From Clostridium sp. (GTDB lineage: Bacteria; Bacillota; Clostridia; Clostridiales; Clostridiaceae): DNA of 64,000 nucleotides. The notes under the pieces were generated by a model. That model was given only the letters and a program-made list of their open reading frames with translations, searched no databases and had not been told where the DNA came from. The position numbers and the translations under genes were made by a program. Shown here one piece after another: positions 35,477 through 44,145 of the stretch. Each line of letters opens with the position of its first letter. Positions within the stretch are counted from its first letter, which is position 1. The stretch is taken from NCBI RefSeq assembly GCF_018372875.1, contig NZ_JAHAIF010000007.1, positions 33,781 through 97,780 on the forward strand, in the 5' to 3' direction.

Positions 35477-37726
35477 TTAATTTACACTAATATTATCTAT
35501 TCTTTTCCTATACTTTATAACCCCACCCAAAGCAGCTAGTAATGAAAGTAACGTATATAACAATGAACTTGAATCACCTGTTTTAGGTAAGTTATTATTA
35601 GAATTATTTCCAACACTATTATCTTCACTACCATTTGGTTTATTATTTTCTTGGCTACCGCCTGGCTTATTATTGTCGTTATTATTAGAAGGCGTATCTT
35701 CTATTATCTTAAGATTATCTATTGCATTTTGTAATGTTTTTACAGTATCTAAAACTATATTATAGTTTATATTTTTATCTACCAGTATAGCTTTAGCTTT
35801 ATATACAGCTTCCTCTAAAGCATTGAAACTTTCATAAGTATATTTATCTTTATTTAAGGATTCTGCTTTTTCCACTAATGATTTTAATTCTTCTAAGCTT
35901 TTATTTATTAAGTCTGATTTCTCCATTCCAGCAAATCTTTCTGTAAAGTTAATATTAAGCTCACTATAGTTTCCATCACCAGTTAAATAATTTACATCAA
36001 AGAAAGTTCTTTCATCTTCACTTAAAGTTGCTGCGTATGGTGAAAAAGTTGAAAGATAAATCTTATTTGCATTTTCATCAAACTCCGCAAATTTAAATAA
36101 GGCATTTCCACCATTATATGCAAATTGATAATCAGCTAATACATTAAATACTTCATTACCAAAGTCATTAATTAAAATTTCATCCCCTGACCCATGACTA
36201 TGTCCACCAATCATCATAAATACCTGATTGTACTTCTTTACTACATTCCAAACTTCTTTTCCTTTTTCACTTAACTTAATATCACTAGGGGCAGTATCTG
36301 AACAGTTTTGTAAATCATGGCTTGTAACAATGGTAGGTATATTAGTATTTGATAAAACCTCCTCTACCCATGATAAATCAGTATCAAAACTATGATAATC
36401 AATGGCCAAAGTCATATATTTATAAGAGCCACCATCATTCACCATATAACTACTACGTCCTGAAGGGGATGTTCTAACAACATAATCTTTAGTTAACTTA
36501 CCATATTCGCTGTCACCACCAAAATACTTATCAAAATATTCTGGCCAATCATGATTACCTGGTTGCATAAGTAAATTAATACCAGCTGATGGTAACTTAT
36601 TGAATAATAGAGCATTATTCCATTGCTCTTCATTATTACCATTTTCAACTATATCACCCAAATTAGCTACAGATATAATATTAGCTTTATTTTTATTTTC
36701 AATTATCCAATCAATTGCAGTATCCATAACATTTTTTCTAAATTTAATAGTATTTTGAGTGTCTGGTAAAAATACCATATTATAATTACTTTCACCATTT
36801 AGAGAGAACTCATCATTATTTCCATACTCACCAACATACTCTTCTGGATTAGTAACTAGCCACTGTGATTTATCTAAAGCCCCCTCAGATATTCTAATTT
36901 CTTGATAATTCCCCCTAGCAAACTTATCTAAAAGTTGATTTCCCTCTTTCCACCAACTAGATCCAACTCTAAAACGTCCATCATTAGGATCTGCGTATAA
37001 ACCTACCATATCCCCACTAACATAATCTCTAAATGCTTCTGCTCCATTTACAAAAGTACGAATAGTTTTATTATCATTAACTATTGCAATATGGTACCAA
37101 ACTCCCCCCTTGTCCATAGATACAGACCATGATGCTGAATCCATTTTATGACTATCATCTTTATTAGCCGCTAAGAATTGAATTTCCTTACAGTTAGAAA
37201 CTGCAACATTCATTGTTCCAAGTTCAGGTTCATCCATACTTTCAGATTCACCTTGTCTAGCTAAAAGAGACATCCAGCTATCTGAAACTGTCCAATTACT
37301 AGGTAACTTATAAACTAGCTCTATTGTATATCCATTTTCAAACTCCTCTTTATTTATAGGTGCATCATCTACAGTAATAAAATCTGCACCAACCTTATTA
37401 GCACTATCTCCATTAATAACTATACTTCCTTTAGCCTCGTCATACATCTTATCATCAGAAAAACTTATGTATTTACTATAATCATCCGCATCACCATAAG
37501 TGTTCATCCTTAAGTTATTTCCATTTCCACTTACATCTTTTATAACTAAATTATTATTGGCAATACTTCCACTTTCAATATTACTTGAATCAAATTTCCA
37601 CTCTGCAACTACATTTACCCTTTCCTTTACATAAGCAGAAATAGCTCTTGTACCAGATACTACATTTGTTATTGTAACTCCAGCAAGAAGTAGAGTACTT
37701 AAAACTCTTTTTTTAACATTTTTCAT
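35477..37726 (-). CDS. Sortase-anchored LamG-like/metallophosphoesterase surface protein
   Basis: The 749-residue secreted protein starts with a signal peptide (KKRVLSTLLLAGVTITNVVSG). A concanavalin/LamG-like domain (~40-285) follows. A calcineurin-like phosphoesterase (~310-570) carries VFLPDTQN, NLGDIVENGN, QPGNHDWPEYF, TSHDLQN and MIGGHSHG. A helical FIVAR-like segment (~610-675) and a Gly/Asn/Ser spacer come next. The tail LPKTGDSSSLLYT plus hydrophobic helix and KYRKR is a class A sortase signal, so the protein is fixed to peptidoglycan. The likely target is a phosphorylated or sugar-decorated host or environmental ligand. The ATG follows GGAGGAGAATGAG. Confidence 0.92.
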   Translation of the reverse strand: MKNVKKRVLSTLLLAGVTITNVVSGTRAISAYVKERVNVVAEWKFDSSNIESGSIANNNLVIKDVSGNGNNLRMNTYGDADDYSKYISFSDDKMYDEAKGSIVINGDSANKVGADFITVDDAPINKEEFENGYTIELVYKLPSNWTVSDSWMSLLARQGESESMDEPELGTMNVAVSNCKEIQFLAANKDDSHKMDSASWSVSMDKGGVWYHIAIVNDNKTIRTFVNGAEAFRDYVSGDMVGLYADPNDGRFRVGSSWWKEGNQLLDKFARGNYQEIRISEGALDKSQWLVTNPEEYVGEYGNNDEFSLNGESNYNMVFLPDTQNTIKFRKNVMDTAIDWIIENKNKANIISVANLGDIVENGNNEEQWNNALLFNKLPSAGINLLMQPGNHDWPEYFDKYFGGDSEYGKLTKDYVVRTSPSGRSSYMVNDGGSYKYMTLAIDYHSFDTDLSWVEEVLSNTNIPTIVTSHDLQNCSDTAPSDIKLSEKGKEVWNVVKKYNQVFMMIGGHSHGSGDEILINDFGNEVFNVLADYQFAYNGGNALFKFAEFDENANKIYLSTFSPYAATLSEDERTFFDVNYLTGDGNYSELNINFTERFAGMEKSDLINKSLEELKSLVEKAESLNKDKYTYESFNALEEAVYKAKAILVDKNINYNIVLDTVKTLQNAIDNLKIIEDTPSNNNDNNKPGGSQENNKPNGSEDNSVGNNSNNNLPKTGDSSSLLYTLLSLLAALGGVIKYRKRIDNISVN

Positions 37727-37949
37727 CTCATTCTCCTCCTCACAATATATGGTGATTTTCTTTTGGAATCAATTAATATTCTACATTGTTTTGTATCTCT
37801 TGGTGTTAATCCCCAGTTAGATTACTGTTAAATAATAAATAAAAATGTATCTACAAAGTCTAACAGGAAAATAAATTTCAAACTACCAATAACCATATCA
37901 CTATTAGTAACATAGATTAATCTTAGAATGATTATACAGGAGGTGTGGA

Positions 37950-38861
37950 TTGTCCACTTTCAGAATTATCTCCTTTGATGGTGGTGGCATAAAGGGAGCT
38001 TTATCTACTAGAATACTGAAAAGACTTTACTTGGATAATCCTAATCTTTTGAAAAAAACAGATCTTTTTGCTGGAACATCTACTGGAGCCTTAATAGCCC
38101 TATCCTTAGCCTATGGACTTAATGGCAAGGAAATAGATGATATCTATTGCTATGAGAATATAAAAAGAATATTTTCTCCAAAAAGATTTAACTTATTTCA
38201 TCCAAGATATAAAGATAAAATGCTGAAAATCTTTATAGAATCCACCCTATCAAAAGAAGCTACTTTAAATGACCTCAAAAAATATGCATTTATTCCTGCC
38301 TTTCATTTAAAAGGAGTAAATCAAGATCACTGGCAGGGAGTATTCTTTAATAATTTAACAGAAAATATTACTTCACATGAAAGGTTAGTAGACATAGCGC
38401 TAGCTAGTTCAGCTGCTCCAACTTACTTTCCTTCTCATAAAAATTATATAGATGGAGGTGTTTTAACTAATTCACCTGCTATTGCATCTTTAATAACTGT
38501 ACTTCACAACATGAAAGGAAAATATACCATAGATGATTTTAAGGTATTATCAATTGGAACTGGAATAACTCCTAAAAAAATCAGTTCTAACACACATAAT
38601 TGGGGAGTTCTTCAATGGGCAATAAAACCTTTTTCAAAGGTTAAACTACCCTTACTTTCAGTTCTACTAAATGATGATGCTGCATTGGAGGATTTATATT
38701 GTAGCGAATTGCTTGGAGATAACTATCTTAGAATAAACCCAATTTTGCTAGAAGATATAGAGATAGATGACTATACTAAAGTACCTTTATTAAAACTAAC
38801 AGCTGATAACTATAACTATGAGAAGGCTAATACCTTTATAAGAGAACAATTTTTAAAATAA
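37950..38861 (+). CDS. Patatin-like phospholipase
   Basis: The 303-residue protein has a complete patatin dyad. The oxyanion motif DGGGIKG is at residues 10-16, the nucleophile S44 is in GTSTG, and the catalytic D168 is in YIDGG. It is expected to hydrolyse membrane phospholipids. No signal peptide is present. The start is TTG at 37950, 6 nt after AGGAGG. Patatin enzymes also serve as effectors in CBASS antiphage systems, but no nucleotide cyclase is nearby. DUF5685 and J-like genes follow with 9-nt and 45-nt gaps, forming a likely operon. Confidence 0.93.
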   Translation: MSTFRIISFDGGGIKGALSTRILKRLYLDNPNLLKKTDLFAGTSTGALIALSLAYGLNGKEIDDIYCYENIKRIFSPKRFNLFHPRYKDKMLKIFIESTLSKEATLNDLKKYAFIPAFHLKGVNQDHWQGVFFNNLTENITSHERLVDIALASSAAPTYFPSHKNYIDGGVLTNSPAIASLITVLHNMKGKYTIDDFKVLSIGTGITPKKISSNTHNWGVLQWAIKPFSKVKLPLLSVLLNDDAALEDLYCSELLGDNYLRINPILLEDIEIDDYTKVPLLKLTADNYNYEKANTFIREQFLK

Positions 38862-38870
38862 GGGGGAGAA

Positions 38871-39737
38871 ATGTTTGGTTATATCACACCTTTAATGAGT
38901 GAACTAAAATTAAAAGATTATGAAAAGTTTAAAAGTTATTATTGTGGCATGTGCTATTCTATAAAAAATAAATTTGGAAACATACCCAGACTTGGGTTAA
39001 ACTATGATGCTACATTTTTTGCTGTACTAATGGATGGGCTAAATTCTGAAGACACAAAATCCTTCAAGGCACGATGCCTTAAACATCCATTAGAAAATAG
39101 AGAGTGTATTGAAACAAATAGCGCTTTAGACTATGCCACAGATTTAAATATGGCTTTAATATACTACAAACTTCTAGATGACTATTTAGATAATAATAGC
39201 TTAAAAAGCCTAGCATTAGTAAAATCACTTACTCCTTATTACAAAAAAATATCTAACAATAATTTAGATAATATCATTAAAGATAATTTAAATAAGCTTC
39301 ACTCCTTAGAGCGTAGTGGAAATTTTAGTTCTCTTGATGAAATTAGTCATCCCTTTAGTCATATAGTTGGGGAGGTTCTTAAGGAATGTCCTTTTAAGCT
39401 AAAAGATGATGGAAAGGAGGCACGTAATAACTTATATCTATTTGGCTATTACTTTGGAAAATGGATATATTTAATTGATGCTTTTGACGACTTAAAAGAA
39501 GATATGGAAGGAGGTAAGTTTAATCCTATTTCTAAAGTTTATAATAAAAAGAATTATTCTTATGAAGAACTTTTGGATATAGTTAAAGAAAAGGTAGATT
39601 TAGTATTAATGACATTAGCTTCTAGCTGTAGTGAAAAACTAAAGGACTTACCTTTAATTAAAAATAAAGAAATAATCGAAAACGTCATTAATTTAGGATT
39701 AATGGATAAATATAATCATATTTTATTAAAGCTATGA
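38871..39737 (+). CDS. DUF5685 family protein with Asp-rich motifs
   Basis: The 288-residue protein fits the DUF5685 family. It opens with YYCGMCYSIKNKFGNIPRLGLNYDATFF, with C25 and C28 near the N-terminus. Two aspartate-rich helical motifs are visible: LLDDYLD (D103, D104, D107) and DAFDDLKEDMEGGKFNP (D203-D211). They recall the paired metal-binding motifs of all-alpha isoprenoid synthases, but that parallel is mine. The function is unknown. It starts after AAGGGGGAGAA, 9 nt after the patatin gene, and precedes the J-like gene. Confidence 0.8.
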   Translation: MFGYITPLMSELKLKDYEKFKSYYCGMCYSIKNKFGNIPRLGLNYDATFFAVLMDGLNSEDTKSFKARCLKHPLENRECIETNSALDYATDLNMALIYYKLLDDYLDNNSLKSLALVKSLTPYYKKISNNNLDNIIKDNLNKLHSLERSGNFSSLDEISHPFSHIVGEVLKECPFKLKDDGKEARNNLYLFGYYFGKWIYLIDAFDDLKEDMEGGKFNPISKVYNKKNYSYEELLDIVKEKVDLVLMTLASSCSEKLKDLPLIKNKEIIENVINLGLMDKYNHILLKL

Positions 39738-39782
39738 GTATATTTATATCAAAGCAATAGAATGCAAGGAGTATACAAATTT

Positions 39783-40304
39783 ATGGATCCTTATAAAGTA
39801 CTTGGTGTATTACCTCACTCTTCTGAGGGTGAAGTAAATCAAGCTTATCAAAAAATAGTACAAACTTATAATACTGATGACCTTCAAGACGATTCCATTA
39901 AAACATTCTATACAGAAAAGCTTAATGAAGCAAATGAAGCTTATAGAATAATCTCTCATAACATTGCCTGCGAAGAAGTACGTGAAATGATAGAAGATGA
40001 TGACTTCGTTGCTGCTGAAGCAAGACTTAATTTAGTTTCTGATATCTCATCTGCAGAATGGAATTACTTAAAAGGTGTATTGTTACTTAAGAAAGGATGG
40101 GTTGAATCTGGTGTTAACCATATAAAAAAAGCTGCAACTCTTAATCCTTATAATAACGAATATGTTTCTGCTATGAATACACTTAATCAAAAAGTTGGTT
40201 CATATAAACAAAACTTTTCAAATGCTAAAGCCGGTGGCGGTGGAGGCGGAAACCTTTGTGGTGGTAACAACAACTCTAGTGGAGGCAAAGGAGGACTATG
40301 TTAA
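39783..40304 (+). CDS. J-domain-like protein lacking HPD motif, Gly/Cys tail
   Basis: The 173-residue protein begins with a J-domain fold (MDPYKVLGVLPHSSEGEVNQAY), but the HPD signature needed to stimulate Hsp70 reads NTD (residues 30-32). So it probably does not work as a DnaK co-chaperone. A tetratricopeptide-like part (~65-140; AEARLNLVSDISSAEWNYLKGVLLLKKGWVESG) follows. The tail is glycine- and asparagine-rich with two cysteines. I chose the ATG at 39783, which opens the J fold; an ATG at 39762 has its ribosome site inside the gene. It closes the patatin operon. Confidence 0.75.
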   Translation: MDPYKVLGVLPHSSEGEVNQAYQKIVQTYNTDDLQDDSIKTFYTEKLNEANEAYRIISHNIACEEVREMIEDDDFVAAEARLNLVSDISSAEWNYLKGVLLLKKGWVESGVNHIKKAATLNPYNNEYVSAMNTLNQKVGSYKQNFSNAKAGGGGGGNLCGGNNNSSGGKGGLC

Positions 40305-40333
40305 AAGGCGGAAGGCTAAACCTTCCACCTTTT
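40303..40333. terminator. Bidirectional intrinsic terminator
   Basis: AAAAGG-GGAAGG pairs with CCTTCC-CCTTTT around a 5-nt loop, between the converging J-like gene and the small gene at 40332. Confidence 0.87.
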
Positions 40334-40664
40334 ATTTTTCTTCCTTATAAAGATCCTCTACTAAATTATTTAAATTTGGATGATTTTGAATTTCCTCTTC
40401 TATAATTCTATCTAAAACATTGTTTTTCTGTATTAAGCTTCTTAGTGAAGATGATACAATAACACTTTCCTCTAGTTCTTCCTTGGCTTGAACTATTATT
40501 TCTTCCTTAGAACTATCCTTTTTTTGCTCCTTTAAAGCTTCTTTAAAGCTCTTATTTTTTCCTTCTCCTCCATCATCCCTTATCTTTGACGGTCTTTTTC
40601 CTCCATATACTTTTTTCACCTCATACTTATTTACAATCTTATTAATATCAGTAGTTCTCCACAT
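40332..40664 (-). CDS. Hypothetical protein, 110 residues
   Basis: This charged, helical, soluble protein (KSFKEALKEQKKDSSKEEIIVQAKEELEES) has no recognised domain. The N-terminal part (VYGGKRPSKIRDDGGEGKN) looks disordered. It starts after a GGGGG ribosome site and ends at the shared terminator. It lies just after the end of the purine operon. The operon's terminator at 40735-40758 lies between them, so it is likely transcribed separately. Confidence 0.6.
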   Translation of the reverse strand: MWRTTDINKIVNKYEVKKVYGGKRPSKIRDDGGEGKNKSFKEALKEQKKDSSKEEIIVQAKEELEESVIVSSSLRSLIQKNNVLDRIIEEEIQNHPNLNNLVEDLYKEEK

Positions 40665-40734
40665 AATAGGCTTACCCCCTTCCTATTCTTATTTATATTA
40701 TCGTCCTTGTTTGTTATATATTTACAATTCAAAA

Positions 40735-40758
40735 AAGAAGACTTTAAAAAGTCTTCTT
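40735..40758 (-). terminator. Intrinsic terminator of the purine/molybdenum operon
   Basis: AAGAAGACTTT pairs with AAAGTCTTCTT around a 2-nt centre and continues into T6 on the minus strand. It ends the ~16-kb operon after the mocA-like gene. Confidence 0.82.
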
Positions 40759-41353
40759 AAATTAAAGTATTTATTTTATTTAAATCTTCCTTTGTATCTA
40801 TATCTAAAACTTCAAGTTCATTTTCAATTTCATATTCAAAAACATTATTTAAGTCATTTAATATTATACTTTTTCCTCCCATATCCCCATTAAGTTCTAA
40901 AAGTTGTTTAAAATATTTCTTTGGAAAAATATTAGGATTCCTTAGTTTGCCACAATACTTAGAACTTATTATTCTATCAGGATTTTCTTTAAATATTTCT
41001 ATTAAATCCTTCATAGTTTTATCTGAAATATATGGTTGATCACATACTAAAAACATTACCCCATCACAATTCCTACACTCTTTTAATCCAAGCTTTATTG
41101 AATAAGATATACCTTTGTTTGGCATACAATTTCTAATAATTTTAATATCTCTATCCTTTAACATTTCTTTAAGCTCATTATATTGGGTAACTAAAATTAT
41201 ATCCTTAAAACCAACCTCAAAACTCTTTTCTATGATATGCATTGCTAGGGGCTTTTCATTATAAATGGATAATAATTTGTTTCCATTAAATCTACTACTA
41301 TTTCCAGCAGCTAGAATAATGGCATTAATATTTATAAATGAATTTTTTAACAT
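40757..41353 (-). CDS. mocA: MocA-like molybdenum cofactor nucleotidyltransferase
   Basis: This 198-residue NTP transferase has the motif AIILAAGNSSRFNGNKLLSIYNEKPL, then PNKGISYSIKLGL and VMFLVCDQPYI. These are hallmarks of MocA/MobA-like enzymes that add CMP (or GMP) to molybdopterin for xanthine-oxidase-family enzymes. It is the last gene of the operon that encodes such an enzyme (xanthine dehydrogenase-like, 45140-47698), which fits cofactor maturation. It overlaps the upstream ATPase gene by 7 nt. Confidence 0.85.
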   Translation of the reverse strand: MLKNSFININAIILAAGNSSRFNGNKLLSIYNEKPLAMHIIEKSFEVGFKDIILVTQYNELKEMLKDRDIKIIRNCMPNKGISYSIKLGLKECRNCDGVMFLVCDQPYISDKTMKDLIEIFKENPDRIISSKYCGKLRNPNIFPKKYFKQLLELNGDMGGKSIILNDLNNVFEYEIENELEVLDIDTKEDLNKINTLI

Positions 41354-42132
41354 ACTACCATTGGTCCTACCTTTGTATATATTAATTCTAACTCTCTTTT
41401 ATATACTCTTTTCATACATTCAACAAATTTTATTTCATAGCCTTCTTTTGTACAATCTATAGTTTCCACTACACTTTTATCACTTAATATTATAATTTTA
41501 TCTCCATATCTTAAAGCCAAATTAATATCATGAACAGTCACAAGAGCTATTAAATTATTATCTTTAATAAATTTATCTATAAATGAGAAAAAATCATGTT
41601 GCCTTACATAATCTAAAAATGTATTAGGTTCATCTAAAAGAAGGATTTTGCATTCTTGCATAAGTATTCTTCCTAGATAAACCATTCTTCTTTCGCCCCC
41701 ACTTAACTCTCCAATACACTTATTTTTCAAATGATAAATATTTAATTTCTTTAGGATATCATCAACCATCTTATAATGTTCTTCTGAAGGCATATCAAAA
41801 ATACCTAAGTAAGGTGTTATTCCCATTAAAATAACATCTTCTACCATATAGTTTTGATTTGTGTGTATATATTGAGGTATATATGATATTAATTTTCCTC
41901 TTTCCTTATTACTCCATTTTAAAAACTCATTATTATCATATTTTATTTTTCCATTTTTATATTTTACTAATCCAGAAATAGTTTTCAAAAGGGTTGTCTT
42001 TCCTGCTCCATTAAGACCTAATAGTATAGTTGTCTCTCCTGGCTTCAACTTGATATTTATATTTTTTAAAATTTCTTTTTCATCATAATTAACGCTTAAA
42101 TTTTCAATTACTAATTTTTTAGATGTATCTAT
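41347..42132 (-). CDS. FecE-type ABC transporter ATPase with non-canonical start
   Basis: The ATPase has Walker A (GLNGAGKT), Q-loop (ISYIPQYIHTN), signature (LSGGERR), Walker B (KILLLDEP) and the H-loop (VTVHD). Its conserved N-terminal strands LVIENLSVNYDEKEILKNINIKLKPG lie upstream of the first TTG at 42048, but no ATG, GTG or TTG lies between that region and an in-frame stop. The likely start is ATA at 42132, with AAGGGG 5 nt upstream, overlapping the permease stop as ATAG; ATT further in is an alternative. This gives ~261 residues, the family norm. A TTG start would remove the first strands. It couples with the permease and lipoprotein genes. Confidence 0.85.
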   Translation of the reverse strand: MDTSKKLVIENLSVNYDEKEILKNINIKLKPGETTILLGLNGAGKTTLLKTISGLVKYKNGKIKYDNNEFLKWSNKERGKLISYIPQYIHTNQNYMVEDVILMGITPYLGIFDMPSEEHYKMVDDILKKLNIYHLKNKCIGELSGGERRMVYLGRILMQECKILLLDEPNTFLDYVRQHDFFSFIDKFIKDNNLIALVTVHDINLALRYGDKIIILSDKSVVETIDCTKEGYEIKFVECMKRVYKRELELIYTKVGPMVVC

Positions 42133-43115
42133 ACTAACCCCTTCTTTCTACATAGTAGATATACTAAAAATGGAGCACCTACTAATGAAGTTAATATGCT
42201 TATAGGAATTTCTGTTGTTGATATTGTTCTTGCAATTGTATCTGCTATTATCATCAATATTCCTCCCATTAATAATGTTGTTGGCATTATCTTTGAAATA
42301 TCATCTTTAGAATAAGACTTAACTATATGTGGTGCTAAAATACCAATCCAACTTACAACCCCTGCAACTGAAACAACAGCTGAAACTAATAATGTTGCTG
42401 CTAATATAGCAACTATTCTAATCGCATTTACATTAACGCCTAATAATTTTGCTTGAGTGTCTCCCATGGTTAAAACTTTAAGCTGCCATCTAACTAAAAA
42501 TAGTACTAATGATGCTATTAATGTTAGTATGAATACTATAACTACCTTAGACCATGAACTATTATAAAAGCCTCCCATAAGCCAAAAATCAATTGCTGGA
42601 AGCTCTTTATATGGATCTGCAAAATACTTAAATATCATTATAAAAGCTGAAGCTATAGCTCCTGTTACTATACCCGAAATAACCAAGGCCAAAACCTTAT
42701 TGCTTTTCATATTTTTAGAAAGGAGCATTGAAAAAATCACTGCCCCTATTCCAAAAACGAATGACATAACTTGTAATAATATTGTTGATGAAGAAAATAA
42801 TACTATAGCTACAACTGCACCTAAAGAACATCCCGAAGTAACTCCTAATACATCAGGTGAAATTAATGGATTTTGAAATATACTTTGAAATACCATTCCT
42901 GATAATGCTAAGGCTCCACCACCAATTACAACAAGCAGTACTCTAGGAATTCTAATATTCATTAATAAATTAAAATCCTGAGAGCTTGCATCCATATTAA
43001 ACAAGGTTTTAATAACTTCTTTAAACTCTATATTATATCTCCCTATACTTAATGATACTAATATTAAAATAAAAAGAACTATTCCATGTAATAATATAGA
43101 CTTCTTTAATTTCAT
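42129..43115 (-). CDS. FecCD-type ABC permease
   Basis: The 328-residue membrane protein has the ten-helix FecCD/BtuC pattern: RIPRVLLVVIGGGALALSGMVFQSIFQNPLISPDVLGVTSGCSLGAV, GNALL-like coupling parts, VSVAGVVSWIGILAPHIVKSY, and ADTIARTISTTEIPISILTSLVGAPFLVYLL. This type imports iron-siderophores, cobalamin, heme, or molybdate/tungstate (as in MolBCA of Haemophilus). It overlaps the lipoprotein gene by 4 nt and the ATPase gene by 4 nt. Its location inside a molybdoenzyme operon suggests molybdate or a related metal, as inference. Confidence 0.9.
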   Translation of the reverse strand: MKLKKSILLHGIVLFILILVSLSIGRYNIEFKEVIKTLFNMDASSQDFNLLMNIRIPRVLLVVIGGGALALSGMVFQSIFQNPLISPDVLGVTSGCSLGAVVAIVLFSSSTILLQVMSFVFGIGAVIFSMLLSKNMKSNKVLALVISGIVTGAIASAFIMIFKYFADPYKELPAIDFWLMGGFYNSSWSKVVIVFILTLIASLVLFLVRWQLKVLTMGDTQAKLLGVNVNAIRIVAILAATLLVSAVVSVAGVVSWIGILAPHIVKSYSKDDISKIMPTTLLMGGILMIIADTIARTISTTEIPISILTSLVGAPFLVYLLCRKKGLV

Positions 43116-44137
43116 AGGCCAAGTTCCTCTTCACTTACTTCTATATCATAAAATTCTTTATAAAAATCTTTTGCATCCTTTATATAGTCTTCCTTAGAAT
43201 ATAAATCTGGATGTAGATTATTTTCAAGCCATAAAATTCCTAACATAGATGATGGAGTTGGATAATCCCATGCTTCTAAAGTTGATGGGAACACATAAAC
43301 CTGGTTATTCTTTATAGCATTTATTCCTTTAAGTCTTTCATCTTTTAAAATGTCATCTTTTGAATAACTTGCATATCCAACCATATAGATTACATCAGGA
43401 TTCTTTTTAACTAATTCTTCAACAGAAATAGTTGTCCAATATCCATCTGTAAGCTCTTTTGTAACATTTTCTCCACCGCATACTTCGAACATATAGTTTT
43501 GATACATCTTAGATGTACATGTTTTTAAAACACTATCACTACCTGCTAAATATACATTTTGTTTTTCTGTAAGGTTCTTATTTAATTCTTTAACCTTAGA
43601 TATTGTATCATCATAATAGTTTACAAGCTTATTAGCCTTTTCTTCCTTTCCTACTGCCTTACCAATTAATTTAACTGTTTCTTTAAACTGATCCAATGTC
43701 TCAGGTTCTATAGCTATTACTGGAATCTTTAATTCTTCAAACTTAGGTATGAACTCCTTTAATCTAGTAGGAATAATAACTAAATCTGGATTTAAATTAG
43801 CACACTCTTCTATATTAATTTCCTTTGAAGTACCTACTGCTGGCAAATCTATCAATTCTTTTGCTACCTTCTTATACATTTCCCTAGTCTTTGCTTTAGC
43901 TTCTATTCCAACTAACTTATCCTGTACCCCCAAATTAATTAAAAGAGAGGTTGAAATATAATAACTAGATATTATTTTTTCAGGTGTACCATCTAATTCA
44001 ACTTCCCTACCTAATTGGTCTACAACTGTTACTTTATTATCTTTAGATTCCACATTATTTGAACCACAGCCAACAACAAATGTGCTCATCAATATTCCTA
44101 TAATAAATAGGCTCATAATTTTCTTAAATCTCTTCAT
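43112..44137 (-). CDS. FecB/BtuF-type substrate-binding lipoprotein
   Basis: The 341-residue protein has a lipoprotein signal (lipid-modified C24 in VVGCGSN) and a two-lobe periplasmic-binding fold: VVDQLGREVELDGTPEKIISSY and PDLVIIPTRLKEFIP. The C-terminal EAWDYPTPSSMLGILWLENNLHPDLY is typical of the metal-type binding proteins. It starts after AAGGGTGAGGTAAATT. With the two following genes it forms a complete importer. The ligand is not set by sequence. Confidence 0.88.
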   Translation of the reverse strand: MKRFKKIMSLFIIGILMSTFVVGCGSNNVESKDNKVTVVDQLGREVELDGTPEKIISSYYISTSLLINLGVQDKLVGIEAKAKTREMYKKVAKELIDLPAVGTSKEINIEECANLNPDLVIIPTRLKEFIPKFEELKIPVIAIEPETLDQFKETVKLIGKAVGKEEKANKLVNYYDDTISKVKELNKNLTEKQNVYLAGSDSVLKTCTSKMYQNYMFEVCGGENVTKELTDGYWTTISVEELVKKNPDVIYMVGYASYSKDDILKDERLKGINAIKNNQVYVFPSTLEAWDYPTPSSMLGILWLENNLHPDLYSKEDYIKDAKDFYKEFYDIEVSEEELGL

Positions 44138-44145
44138 AATTTACC

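Noticed and set aside
37950..38861. CBASS patatin effector
   Set aside because: No CD-NTase, Cap2/Cap3-type or other antiphage genes are near; the neighbours are DUF5685 and a J-like gene.
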